From contig NZ_QDGZ01000009.1 of the NCBI RefSeq assembly GCF_003076135.1, forward strand, positions 113,370-177,369: 64,000 nucleotides of DNA, written 5' to 3'. The translations under genes were made by a program, and so were the position numbers. The stretch is from Nocardioides gansuensis (GTDB taxonomy: Bacteria > Actinomycetota > Actinomycetes > Propionibacteriales > Nocardioidaceae). The notes beneath the pieces were generated by a model that was not told the DNA's origin, searched no databases, and saw nothing but the letters and a program-made list of their open reading frames with translations. Below are positions 25,495 to 34,574 of the stretch, piece after piece. Numbering within the stretch: the first letter of the stretch is position 1; the number at the start of each line of letters is the position of its first letter.

Positions 25495-26642
25495 CCTCCG
25501 GCTTCGGGCTCGACCACCTGCCGTACGGCGTGTTCTCGCCCCCGGGCGGCCCCCCGCGGGTGGGGGTGCGGGTCGAGGACGACGTGGTCGACGTCTCCGG
25601 CATCCGGCCCGAGCTCGGCGCCGCCACGCTGAACCCGTTCATGGCGCTCGGCCGCGCGGTGTGGGAGGAGGTGCGCGCCGAGATCACCGCCGCCGTCGAG
25701 GTCGACCGGCTGCCGCGCCACGAGCTGGCCGGCGTCGAGCTGCACCTGCCGATCGAGGTCGGCGACTACGTCGACTTCTACGCCTCCGAGCACCACGCCT
25801 CCAACGTCGGCCGCATCTTCCGCCCCGACCAGGCGCCCCTGCTGCCGAACTGGAAGCACCTGCCCGTCGGCTACCACGGACGTGCCGGCACCGTGGTGCC
25901 CTCGAGCACCGGCATCGTCCGGCCCTGCGGCCAGCGGAAGGCCCCGAACGACGAGGCCCCCACCTTCGGCCCCACCCGTCGCCTCGACATCGAGGCCGAG
26001 CTCGGCTTCGTGGTCGGTACGCCGAGCCGGCTGGGCAGCAGGGTCTCGACCGCGGCCTTCGCCGACCACACGTTCGGCGTCGTCGGGCTCAACGACTGGT
26101 CCGCCCGCGACATCCAGGCGTGGGAGTACGTCCCCCTCGGGCCGTTCCTGGGAAAGTCCTTCGCCACGTCCATCAGCCATTGGGTCACCCCGCTGGCCGC
26201 CCTGGCGGCGGCGTGGGTCGACCTGCCCGGCCAGGACCCGGAGCCGCTCGACTACCTGCAGGTGACCGGACCCGCCGGCCTCGAGGTCGACGTGGAGGTG
26301 GTGCTCAACGGCGAGGTCGTCGCGCGCCCGCCGTACTCCTCCATGTACTGGGCCCCTGCCCAGATGCTCGCCCACCTGACGGTGAACGGGGCCAGCGTGC
26401 GCACCGGCGACCTGTGGGCCTCGGGCACGATCTCCGGGCCGGAGCGCGGGCAGCGTGGCTCGTTCCTCGAGCTGAGCTGGGGAGGCCGCGAGCCGTTCGT
26501 CGCCGGTGGGCTCGAGCGCACGTTCCTCGAGGACGGTGACGAGGTGACCCTGCGCTACGCCGCGCCGGGAGTGCTCGGCGGCCGCATCACGCTCGGCGAG
26601 GTGACCGGGCGCATCCTCCCGGCGGACCTGCCCGAGGCCTGA
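25491..26642 (+). CDS. fahA: Fumarylacetoacetase
   Basis: The 383-aa product starts at GTG 25491. The metal-binding residues of FAH are all in place: DYVDFYASEHHASNVG (Asp), DIEAELGFVVG (two Glu) and GLNDWSARDIQAWEYVPLG (Asp), followed by GPFLGKSFATS. The enzyme splits fumarylacetoacetate to fumarate and acetoacetate, the last step of tyrosine breakdown. It is translationally coupled to the unknown upstream gene. Its last 88 bases overlap the end of the convergent mannosyltransferase gene. Confidence 0.96.
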   Translation: MTSGFGLDHLPYGVFSPPGGPPRVGVRVEDDVVDVSGIRPELGAATLNPFMALGRAVWEEVRAEITAAVEVDRLPRHELAGVELHLPIEVGDYVDFYASEHHASNVGRIFRPDQAPLLPNWKHLPVGYHGRAGTVVPSSTGIVRPCGQRKAPNDEAPTFGPTRRLDIEAELGFVVGTPSRLGSRVSTAAFADHTFGVVGLNDWSARDIQAWEYVPLGPFLGKSFATSISHWVTPLAALAAAWVDLPGQDPEPLDYLQVTGPAGLEVDVEVVLNGEVVARPPYSSMYWAPAQMLAHLTVNGASVRTGDLWASGTISGPERGQRGSFLELSWGGREPFVAGGLERTFLEDGDEVTLRYAAPGVLGGRITLGEVTGRILPADLPEA

Positions 26643-28195
26643 GCCTCGTCGGAGCCCGCGAGTCGTGGGCCCGGCAGCCACTCGGCGGTGGCGATCTTCT
26701 CGAGCCGCTCCCGGGCGGCCCGGGTGACCAGGAGCAGCAGCACCGCCCCGGCGACGAGCATCGAGCCGATGACGATCGCGAGGTAGGCGCCGTGCAGCGA
26801 GGAGTCGAGGGGCGCCACGAGACCGGCGACGACCGACCCCGCGAGCAGCGCGGTGGCGGCCAGCCTGGGCAGCCGCAGGGCGGCCAGGAACGGCACCACC
26901 CAGAGGAAGTACCACAGGTGCACCACTGGGCTGAGGAGCAGCAGGGCGCCCATCACGGCCGCGACCGCGCGCACCGCTTCGGCGCGCGAGCCGGCGCGCC
27001 AGGTCAGCGCGACCCGGGCGGCGAAGGCGACCGCCGCCACCTGGGCCACCGCGCGCACCAGCTCGAGGAACGTCGCCGGCGCCAGCCCGGTGCCGAGCCA
27101 GCGGGCCAGCAGGTCGAGGAAGCCGCCGAGCACGGTCGGCAGCGACAGCGGCACGTTGACCGAGCCGGGCACGCCGAGGGCGTGCACCCAGCCGACGCCC
27201 AGCCCGGCCGCGAAGCCCGGGAGGACGAGCGCCACCACGGAGACGCCGCCGACCGCGGCGTACCGCCTCAGCCGGGTCATCAGGTCGGCGCCCGCGGGGA
27301 GCACCATCAGCGCGACGCCGATGCAGACCAGCCCGCCGGGGAGCTTGACGGCCGCGGCGAGGCCGCCGAGGGCGGCGCCCCAGGCCCAGCCGCGCTCCGC
27401 CGTGACGACCAGGGCCGCGGCCATCAGGCCCACCATCAGCAGGTCGTTGTGGAGGCCGCCCACGCCGTTGGCGAGCATGAACGGCGAGCACAGCACGATC
27501 GCCGAGGACAGCGCCGGGTTGGCACCGCACCACTGCGCGAGCCTCGGCAGCGACCAGGCGAGCAGCGCCAGGCCGACGAGCGCGAGGAGGCGGTGGCCGA
27601 CGGCGAGCAGCCACGGGTTGCCCGTGAAGCCGGCCGCGACGTCGCCGAAGATCAGCGGCAGCGGGCCGTAGGGCGCCGGCGTCTCCATCCAGCGCGGGTC
27701 GACGCCCTGGACGACCGGGCCGACGAGGACGCCGGGTCCGTGCTCGTAGGGGCTGACCTGGAAGTGGGCCAGCACCCCCTGCGCGGCGTAGGACCAGCCG
27801 TCGCGGGAGAAGAGGGGCGGCGCCAGGACGAGCGGCGCCGACCACACCACGGTGGCGTGGCGGACCAGCGCGAGCGCGTCCTCGCGGGCCGCTCCCTCGG
27901 CGCGGGCGACGTGGCGGCACAGCGACAGCCACGCGGCGGCGTAGAGCCCCAGCCCGGTGACCACGAGCGCCAACCCGGCCATCCGGCCGGCCTCGGCGCC
28001 ACGCAGCTCGCGCAACAGCTGGATCTGCATGAGCGCGGTGGACTCGGGGAGCGTCGAGATGACCAGCCCCCCGAGGAGGACCAGCACTCCGCCCGCGAAT
28101 CCCCGAGTCAGCACGAGCGCACCGTAGGGAGCCTGCTCGACCGGCACCTCACGCCCACGTGAACGCCACCCCAACGCCGCCTTGCCGCTCGTCAC
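26555..28195 (-). CDS. mptB: Polyprenol-phosphate-mannose-dependent alpha-(1->6) mannosyltransferase, MptB-like
   Basis: The 546-aa GT-C membrane protein (GTG 28195) has 12-13 hydrophobic segments. An early SRDGWSYAAQGVLAHFQVSP loop holds the acidic catalytic residue, followed by PYGPLPL and NGVGGLHNDLLMVGLM, all typical of MptA/MptB of lipomannan/lipoarabinomannan synthesis. It transfers mannose from polyprenyl-P-mannose outside the membrane. The C-terminal tail of about 30 residues lies on the opposite strand of fahA and may be non-essential. Confidence 0.83.
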   Translation of the reverse strand: MTSGKAALGWRSRGREVPVEQAPYGALVLTRGFAGGVLVLLGGLVISTLPESTALMQIQLLRELRGAEAGRMAGLALVVTGLGLYAAAWLSLCRHVARAEGAAREDALALVRHATVVWSAPLVLAPPLFSRDGWSYAAQGVLAHFQVSPYEHGPGVLVGPVVQGVDPRWMETPAPYGPLPLIFGDVAAGFTGNPWLLAVGHRLLALVGLALLAWSLPRLAQWCGANPALSSAIVLCSPFMLANGVGGLHNDLLMVGLMAAALVVTAERGWAWGAALGGLAAAVKLPGGLVCIGVALMVLPAGADLMTRLRRYAAVGGVSVVALVLPGFAAGLGVGWVHALGVPGSVNVPLSLPTVLGGFLDLLARWLGTGLAPATFLELVRAVAQVAAVAFAARVALTWRAGSRAEAVRAVAAVMGALLLLSPVVHLWYFLWVVPFLAALRLPRLAATALLAGSVVAGLVAPLDSSLHGAYLAIVIGSMLVAGAVLLLLVTRAARERLEKIATAEWLPGPRLAGSDEAQASGRSAGRMRPVTSPSVMRPPSTPGAA

Positions 28196-28237
28196 CGCGC
28201 CGGGTCATCACCACCATCCGGCGGATAACCTGCGGCT

Positions 28238-29158
28238 ATGCAGCTCGGCCAGCACCCGTCGCCCCGGCACGTCGTTGCCCACCTCTCGGATCCCCACGTC
28301 CTCGCCGGAGGTGCCCGGCAGTACGGCGTGATCGACACCGAGGCCGGGCTGGCTCGCGCCCTCGAGCGGCTCGCCGCCGTCGACCCCGCGCCGCAGGCCC
28401 TCGTCTTCACCGGCGACCTCGCCGACAAGGGCGAGCCCGACGCCTACCGGCGCCTCCGCGAGATCGTCGAGCCGGCCGCTGACGCGATCGGCGCGGTGGT
28501 GGTGTGGACGATGGGCAACCACGACGAGCGCGAGCCCTACGCCCGGGGGCTCTTCGACACCGACGACACCGGCCCGCAGGACCGCGTCTACGACGTGGCC
28601 GGGCTGCGCATCATCGCGCTCGACTCCTCCGTGCCGGGCTACCACCACGGCGCCTTCGACGACGAGCAGCTCGCCTGGCTGGCCGAGCAGCTCGCCACGC
28701 CCGCCCCGCACGGGACCCTGCTCGCGATGCACCACCCGCCCGTGCCGCTGCCCATGCTGCGGGCGGCCGAGCTGATCGAGCTGCTCGACCAGGACCGCCT
28801 CGCGGCGGTGGTCGAGGGCAGCGACGTCCGCGGTGTGCTCGCCGGCCACCTGCACTTCTCGACGTACTCGACCTTCGCAGGCGTCCCGGTCTCGGTGGCG
28901 AGCGCGAGCTGCTACACCAGCGACCCCGCGCCCCGGGAGCGCTTCGTGTCCGGGGTGGACGCCGGGCAGTCGTTCACCATGGTGCACGCCTACGACGACC
29001 GGCTCGTGCACACGATCGTGCCGCTCGAGGCGGGGACCGAGGTCAACGGCCTGGGCACCGACATCCTGGTCGAGCTGGAGAAGCTGACGGTGGAGGAGGC
29101 GCGCGAGCTGGCCTCGTCGAAGGCCTCGCCGTTCTACACGCAGGGCCAGCCCAGATGA
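28238..29158 (+). CDS. Metallophosphoesterase, CpdA-like
   Basis: The 306-aa product has the calcineurin-like metal motifs in order: LSDPHVL (residues 16-22), GDLADKGEPDAY, GNHDER, and later MHHPP and GHLHFSTYSTFAG. This set fits the CpdA/Icc group, some of which hydrolyse 3',5'-cAMP; others act on different phosphodiesters. It overlaps the next gene in ATGA. A cAMP role would fit the CRP-like boxes elsewhere in the window, but this link is inference. Confidence 0.87.
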   Translation: MQLGQHPSPRHVVAHLSDPHVLAGGARQYGVIDTEAGLARALERLAAVDPAPQALVFTGDLADKGEPDAYRRLREIVEPAADAIGAVVVWTMGNHDEREPYARGLFDTDDTGPQDRVYDVAGLRIIALDSSVPGYHHGAFDDEQLAWLAEQLATPAPHGTLLAMHHPPVPLPMLRAAELIELLDQDRLAAVVEGSDVRGVLAGHLHFSTYSTFAGVPVSVASASCYTSDPAPRERFVSGVDAGQSFTMVHAYDDRLVHTIVPLEAGTEVNGLGTDILVELEKLTVEEARELASSKASPFYTQGQPR

Positions 29159-29817
29159 GGCTGCTGCTGCTCCGTCACGGCCAGACCCACGGCAACGTGA
29201 TGGGCGCGCTCGACACCGCCGAGCCGGGGCTGGAGCTGACCGAGCTGGGACACACGCAGGCGACCACGGCCGTGCAGGCGCTGACCGACGAGCACCTCGA
29301 CCAGATCTACGTCTCCAGCCGGGTGCGCACCCACCAGACGGCGGCGCCCCTGGCACGGGCCCGCTCTCTCGAGCCGGTGCAGCTCGAAGGCCTCGAGGAG
29401 ATCGCCGCCGGCGACTACGAGATGGCCACGGACCACGACTCCGTGCACGGCTACATCCACACCGTCGCCGAGTGGATCCGGGGCAGCCTGCACGTGCGGA
29501 TGCCGGGCGGCGAGACCGGCCACGAGTTCCTCGAGCGGTACGACGCCGCGGTCGCGTCGATCGTCGACGCCGGCCACGACGCGGCGATGGTCGTGAGCCA
29601 CGGCGCCGCGATCCGCTGCTGGGTCTCCTCGCGGATCTCCTCCGACGAGGGCGCGCCGGCAGCCACCGAGTCGTTGCACAACACCGCGTTGATCGTGCTC
29701 GAGGGCCACCCGAAGACGGGGTGGGACCTGGTGTCGTGGCACGGCGAGCCGATCGGCGGCGCGTTCCTCGAGGACGAGTCCGCTCCCGACCCGACCGGCG
29801 AGCCCGAGCAGGCCTAG
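29155..29817 (+). CDS. Histidine phosphatase superfamily protein
   Basis: The 220-aa product starts with the catalytic RHG motif LLLRHGQTHGNV and has the second catalytic His in MVVSHGAAIRCW. LTELGHTQA and VSSRVRTHQTA complete the phosphoglycerate mutase-like pattern. Members dephosphorylate small metabolites or proteins; substrate unknown. Start overlaps the preceding stop (ATGA); stop overlaps the convergent MFS gene by 4 bases. Confidence 0.9.
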   Translation: MRLLLLRHGQTHGNVMGALDTAEPGLELTELGHTQATTAVQALTDEHLDQIYVSSRVRTHQTAAPLARARSLEPVQLEGLEEIAAGDYEMATDHDSVHGYIHTVAEWIRGSLHVRMPGGETGHEFLERYDAAVASIVDAGHDAAMVVSHGAAIRCWVSSRISSDEGAPAATESLHNTALIVLEGHPKTGWDLVSWHGEPIGGAFLEDESAPDPTGEPEQA

Positions 29818-31154
29818 ACGCCCTCGTCGCCGAGGCCCGGATGCACCCACGCCTTCCCGGTCCGCATCTGCTCGATCGCTCCGGGGTGCACGCGGGCGAG
29901 GTGGGCCAGGCCACGGCGCCGGTAGCGCAGCACCTGCACGACTCCGAGGCCCCAGAAGGCGTACTGGACGCACATCGCCACCCGGAAGTCTGCGAGGTCG
30001 TAGGCGCCCGGTGGACCGTCGTGGACCAGGTCGAGCACCACCCCGATGCCGGCCATGGTGAGCAGCGAGGCCAGGAAGCCGCCGATGTTGACGATGCCGT
30101 TGGCCCGGCCCATCACGTGCACGGGCGTGAAGGAGCGCGCCAGGTCGAAGCCCACCATCGACGCCGGCCCGCCCGAGGCCATCGCGCAGGCCATGGCGAC
30201 GACCAGCCACGGCGGTGCGGGCTCGTCGTGGAGCAGCACGACGCCCCAGAGCACGGCCATCACGCCGACGATGGCGAGCACGATCCAGGAGCGGTAGAGC
30301 GGGAACCGCGCCACCAGGGCACCGATGACCAGGCCGCTCACCACGACCCAGCCGGTGAGGGCCATCAGCAGGGTGCCGGCGGCCGCCTCGCTCCAGCCCT
30401 GGCCGCGGACCAGGAACGGGAAGCCCCACAGCAGCGTGAAGACCGTGAGGGAGAACTGCGAGACGAAGTGCGACCACATCCCGAGCCGGGTGCCGGGGTT
30501 GCCCCACACCAGGCGCAGCGACTGGGCAAGCGCTCGCAGCTTGACCTGCACCACGCCGTCGTGGCGGTAGGGCGAGTCCTTGACCAGCGCGACGACGGCC
30601 ACCATCAGGACGACGCCGATGCTGGACGCGAGGCCGAAGGCGCCCGTCCAGCCCAGTGCGTCGAGGGCCAGCGACAGCGGCGCGGCCGCCGCGACGGCCC
30701 CGAGCTGGCCGAGCATCCCGGTGAGCTGGGTGACCATCGGCGCCTGCCGGACCAGGAACCAGACGGCCACGAGCCGGATCACGCTGACGAAGACCATCGC
30801 GTCCCCGGCGCCCAGCAGGGCACGGGCGAGTACGGCGACGGGGAAGGACGAGGCGAAGGCGAACCCGAGCTGCCCCGCCGTCATGATGACCAGGCCGACC
30901 AGCAGCAGCCTGCGGGAGCCGAAGCGGTCGAGCAGCAGGCCCACGGGCACCTGCATCCCGGCGTACACCAGCAGCTGCAGGACGGTGAACATGGCGAGCT
31001 GGCTCGCCGAGATCCCGAACCGCTCGGAGGCGAGCAGGCCGGCCACGCCGAGGGAGGAGCGGTGGAAGACGGCCAGCACGTAGACGGCCAGGGCGACCAG
31101 CCAGATCATCCACGCACGACGACGGCCGATGTCGTGGACCTGCTCCCGGCTCAT
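29814..31154 (-). CDS. MFS transporter
   Basis: The 446-aa protein has about 12 helices. The N-terminal half shows VLAVFHRSSLGVAGLLASER, QLLVYAGMQVPVGLLLDRFG and SRRLLLVGLVIMTAGQLGFA, which match sugar-phosphate/organic-acid type MFS carriers more than drug pumps. The conserved loop is GLLLDRFGSRR. The substrate cannot be named. It converges on the histidine phosphatase gene with overlapping stops. Confidence 0.85.
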   Translation of the reverse strand: MSREQVHDIGRRRAWMIWLVALAVYVLAVFHRSSLGVAGLLASERFGISASQLAMFTVLQLLVYAGMQVPVGLLLDRFGSRRLLLVGLVIMTAGQLGFAFASSFPVAVLARALLGAGDAMVFVSVIRLVAVWFLVRQAPMVTQLTGMLGQLGAVAAAAPLSLALDALGWTGAFGLASSIGVVLMVAVVALVKDSPYRHDGVVQVKLRALAQSLRLVWGNPGTRLGMWSHFVSQFSLTVFTLLWGFPFLVRGQGWSEAAAGTLLMALTGWVVVSGLVIGALVARFPLYRSWIVLAIVGVMAVLWGVVLLHDEPAPPWLVVAMACAMASGGPASMVGFDLARSFTPVHVMGRANGIVNIGGFLASLLTMAGIGVVLDLVHDGPPGAYDLADFRVAMCVQYAFWGLGVVQVLRYRRRGLAHLARVHPGAIEQMRTGKAWVHPGLGDEGV

Positions 31155-31296
31155 GGGGCCGAGTCTTCCGCACTGCCCGGAGATGCCGGATGGCCCCCGG
31201 CACTGACGACCTGGACGCGGCCTGGCCGCCGCACCGCACTCTCATGGACCCGGAAACAACAGGCCCCGCACTGACCTGCTCGATAGCCTGCCCCAT

Positions 31297-31770
31297 GTGT
31301 TGTGGGACGAGGTGGTCGAGGTTCTCGACGCGCTGGACAGAACCGGAGTCAGGCACTGGGTGGGCGGCGGCTGGGGCGTCGACGCGCTTGTCGGGATCGA
31401 GACGCGGCCTCACCGCGACCTGGACCTGGCCGTGGACGCCGACGACCACGACGTCTGCATGGCGACCCTCGCAGAGCTCGGCTACACCGTTGAGACGGAC
31501 TGGCTTCCAGTTCGCGTCGAGGTCGCCGCACCCGGTGATCGTTGGGTTGACGTCCACCCAGTCAGGTTCGATGCACGAGGCCATGGGCTTCAGGGCGACC
31601 CCGAGGGGACACACTTCCTCTATCCCCCGACAGCGTTCGCCACCGGTCGACTCGGTGGCCGAACCGTGCCCTGCCTGTCAGCAGACCAGCAACAACTCTT
31701 CCACTCCGGCTACGAGCTGCGACCCCAGGACGAGCACGACCTACGCCAGTTGGCCACGCTGCGTCCCTAG
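31297..31770 (+). CDS. Nucleotidyltransferase domain protein, aminoglycoside/lincosamide-adenylyltransferase-like
   Basis: The 157-aa product (GTG 31297 or TTG 31300) carries the pol-beta nucleotidyltransferase core WVGGGWGVDALVGIETRPHR then DLDLAVD, followed by the VDVHPVRFD strand with the third acidic residue. This matches the small LinB/ANT(2'')-like group, which adenylylates lincosamides or aminoglycosides. The family also includes members with no proven antibiotic activity, so resistance is a possibility, not a conclusion. Confidence 0.8.
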   Translation: MLWDEVVEVLDALDRTGVRHWVGGGWGVDALVGIETRPHRDLDLAVDADDHDVCMATLAELGYTVETDWLPVRVEVAAPGDRWVDVHPVRFDARGHGLQGDPEGTHFLYPPTAFATGRLGGRTVPCLSADQQQLFHSGYELRPQDEHDLRQLATLRP

Positions 31771-31850
31771 CCAACGGCCCCTGGGATGTGGACGCCACTT
31801 CTCCATGCGTGGTGGTCGTCTCGCGGGTGCGTGAGCTCACCTCGCCGCAG

Positions 31851-32796
31851 CTACGCGGGCGCTCGCCGTGGCGCAGCAAGTGAGGCAGCGGCATGAGCGT
31901 CGACGCCGAGTGTCGGTGTGGTCGGCGTGTCTGTGCTGGGGGCCGGTGTGCGGAGACCGACGACGAGACCGGCCATGACTACGGCGATGCCGGCCCACAC
32001 GGGGGGCGTCGGGACGTGACCGGTGGTCGCGATGCCGACGACTGCGGCGGCCACGGGCGCCACGCCGCAGAGCAGCGCCGCCCGGCCGGAGCCGATGCCG
32101 GCGACGGCGGAATACCAGAGCACGAACGCCACGGTGGTGACGATCACGGCGAGGTAGCCTGCGGCGGCGAGCTCGGCAGTGCCGAGCCGGAACACCGCCA
32201 GAGCCCTCGCTCACGAGCGCGAGTCCGACGAGCATCACGGTCGCGATCCAGACGGTGTGCAGCGAAACCCCCCACGCGGTGTGGCGACCCAGCACGGGTA
32301 TCGCCAGCAGGGTGAACGCGGCCTCGCAGCCCAGGGCGACTGCGGCCCAGGCAACGCCGGTCGCGTCGGTGGATCCGGTCCCCACCACGAGCACGCTGCC
32401 GGCGGCCACGACGACCGCGGCGGCGACCGCCCGGGGATGCGGGACGCGGCGCTCCAGCAAGGGTCCGGCCAGGCCGATCAGGACCGGGGCGCCAGCGACC
32501 GCGACCGCGATCACGGCGGGCTCGGCGTGCTCGACGCCGCGGACGACGGCGACGTTGAAGAGCACCAGTCCGGTCGCGGCGAGCCCGCCCAGCCAGAGCC
32601 ACTCCACGCCGCACGGACGGGCCACCCGCACGCCCACCATCCGGGCCACGGCGAACAGGAGCATGGTCGCGACTCCGTACCGCAGCGCCTGCGCGGTGAA
32701 CAGTGGAGCGCCGACCAGTGCGTGGGAGACGCCGACGCTGCTGCCGACGAAGCACATCCCGACAGCGCCGCGTAGGACGTGGGAGCCGTTTGTCAT
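31851..32796 (-). pseudogene. EamA/DMT-family exporter broken by a frameshift
   Basis: Two adjacent frames together make one EamA transporter. From ATG 32796 the first frame encodes about seven helices (MCFVGSSVGVSHALVGAPLF to VWIATVMLVGLALVSEGSGG) and then loses hydrophobic pattern. A second frame resumes with FRLGTAELAAAGYLAVIVTT and continues to 31851 with GRAALLCGVAPVAAAVVG. The shift lies near 32190-32200 in a GGCGGTG run and would be repaired by one base. It may be a real mutation or an assembly error. It is divergent from a MocR-type regulator, the usual pairing. Confidence 0.8.
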
Positions 32797-32824
32797 GCTG
32801 CGACGCTGCCAGCAGTATGGCCCG

Positions 32825-34297
32825 ATGGACAGATCCAATCGAGAGCCGGTCGACCGTACCATAACTGGCAGTGAGTTCCTCCAGCTGGACGTCGCGGAGG
32901 CACCTCGAGGCGGCGTGTCCGCGTGGCTGGCCGCTCGAGTCACTGACGCCATCGCCAGCGGGGCACTCCCCGTGGGCGGGCGGCTCCCCACCAGTCGTGA
33001 CCTCGCTGCCGAGCTGGGCGTCTCGCGTGGAGTCGTGACCGAGGCCTACCGCCGGCTCGCCGAAGGTGGACACGTCGTGGGTCGCGGCCGCGCCGGGACC
33101 GTGGTCGCACACGCTCCGCCGCTCACCTCGCCCGGCCCCGACACCCCGCCGCCGCCCGTGCGGTTCGCCGAGCCCGACCTCGGCGTGTTCGGCGCGCTCC
33201 GCGCCGCCGAGGCACCGATCGACCTCACCCCCGGAGTCCCCGACCTGGCGGCGTTCCCGCGATCGGCGTGGCTCCGGTCCGAGCGCGCGGTGCTGCACGA
33301 CCTCCCTCCGGGCGGGCTCGGATACTCCGACCCCGCCGGCGTACCCGTCTTCCGGGCCGCCGTCGCGGCCTGGCTCGCGCGCTACCGCGGGATCACGGTC
33401 GCCGCAGAGGAGATCGTCGTGGTCGCAGGTGTCGCCCAGGCCCTGGCGATCCTGGCCAGGGTGCTCCCCGCCATCGGCGTCGACAGGGTGGCCGTGGAGG
33501 ATCCCGGCTCGTTCGGTGCACGGCGCCAGCTGGAGGCGTGGGGGATGCCGACCTCGCCGGTCCCCGTCGACGCCCTCGGCCTCGACGTCGCCGCCCTCGC
33601 CGCCGACGGCGCCCCGGCGGTGCTGGTCACCCCCGCGCACCAGTTCCCCACCGGCGTACTGCTCGACGGAACACGCCGCCGGGACCTCGCGCGGTGGGCC
33701 GACAGCGGCGGGTGGATCCTCGAGGACGACTACGACGCCGAGCACCGCTATGACCGCGCGCCGGCCACCGCCTTGCGCGCCACCATGACCGACCGGATCT
33801 GCTACGCCGGCAGCCTCTCCAAGACCCTCGCCCCGGCCCTGCGGGTGGGCTGGCTGGTGGTGCCGCCGCGGCTACGGACGACGGTGGTAGCCGCCAAGCG
33901 CGACCTCGACCTCGGCAACCCGACCCTCCCCCAGCTGGTGCTCGCCAGGCTCATGGACAGCGGTGACCTGGAGCGGCACCTGCGCTCGGTCCGGTCGCGC
34001 CACCGGCGTCGCCGGGACGCGATGGTCGCCGCGCTCAGGACACATCTCCCCGACGCGACCATTCACGGGGCCGCCGCCGGACTGCATCTCACCGTCACCT
34101 ACGACGGTGATCCAGGCAGTGACGTCGAGGTCGCGGCGGCAGCCCTGGAGCGCGGAGTCAAGCTCCATCCGCTGAGCTGGCACCGCTCGGCGGACGGCGC
34201 GCCCGGTCTCGTGCTCGGGTACGCCGCGGCCTCGCCCTCCCAGATCGTCGACGGTGTCGCAACCGTCGGGGACGTCCGTCACCCAGGTGGTCGGTGA
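32825..34297 (+). CDS. MocR/GntR-type regulator with aminotransferase-like PLP domain
   Basis: The 490-aa product has an N-terminal GntR winged helix (LPTSRDLAAELGVSRGVVTE, YRRLAEGGHVVGRGRAGTVV) and an aminotransferase fold I domain from about residue 120. The PLP lysine lies in YAGSLSKTLAPALRVGW and the pyridine-binding Asp in ILEDDYDAEHRY. MocR proteins (PdxR, GabR) sense PLP or amino acids and act on neighbouring genes. The 28-bp gap to the divergent EamA gene must hold both promoters or be leaderless. Confidence 0.93.
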   Translation: MDRSNREPVDRTITGSEFLQLDVAEAPRGGVSAWLAARVTDAIASGALPVGGRLPTSRDLAAELGVSRGVVTEAYRRLAEGGHVVGRGRAGTVVAHAPPLTSPGPDTPPPPVRFAEPDLGVFGALRAAEAPIDLTPGVPDLAAFPRSAWLRSERAVLHDLPPGGLGYSDPAGVPVFRAAVAAWLARYRGITVAAEEIVVVAGVAQALAILARVLPAIGVDRVAVEDPGSFGARRQLEAWGMPTSPVPVDALGLDVAALAADGAPAVLVTPAHQFPTGVLLDGTRRRDLARWADSGGWILEDDYDAEHRYDRAPATALRATMTDRICYAGSLSKTLAPALRVGWLVVPPRLRTTVVAAKRDLDLGNPTLPQLVLARLMDSGDLERHLRSVRSRHRRRRDAMVAALRTHLPDATIHGAAAGLHLTVTYDGDPGSDVEVAAAALERGVKLHPLSWHRSADGAPGLVLGYAAASPSQIVDGVATVGDVRHPGGR

Positions 34298-34313
34298 TCT
34301 GCGTCAGCCGAGG

Positions 34314-34574
34314 CTAGGGCTGCCCCGGAAGGTGTGCTTCGTCGCCGGGGGCGTAGTCGACGATGTGGCTGTCGGGAGAGCCGCTGCTCAGCGCCCACAG
34401 CGCGGCGCCGTCGGCCGCCGCGATCACGGTGACGGCCAGCACCGCCGCCACCAGCCGGCGGCGGCGTTCCCGGCGCCGCCACTCGGTCTGCACCCGGGGA
34501 TACGCGTCCGGTGACGCATCGACCTGCTCAGCCAGCAGCTGAAGCGCCTCTGACAGTCGCTGCTCGGCCTTCAC
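34314..34574 (-). CDS. Small single-helix membrane protein coupled to the sigma factor
   Basis: The 86-aa product starts at GTG 34574, overlapping the sigma factor stop (GTGA). It has a cytoplasmic N-terminal helix (RLSEALQLLAEQVDASPDAY), a basic stop-transfer cluster (RRRERRRR), one membrane helix (LVAAVLAVTVIAAADGAALW) and a short outer tail. Topology and coupling suggest an anti-sigma factor, but it lacks the zinc-binding HxxxCxxC motif, so this is inference. Confidence 0.75.
   Translation of the reverse strand: MKAEQRLSEALQLLAEQVDASPDAYPRVQTEWRRRERRRRLVAAVLAVTVIAAADGAALWALSSGSPDSHIVDYAPGDEAHLPGQP

Noticed and set aside
25056..27932. Very long minus-strand frame across fahA and mptB
   Set aside because: It is out of frame with two well-supported genes and has the Arg/Ala/Gly-rich look of a shadow.
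31297..31770. Calling the nucleotidyltransferase an antibiotic-resistance gene
   Set aside because: Only the fold motif is visible; many such small proteins have no shown resistance activity.
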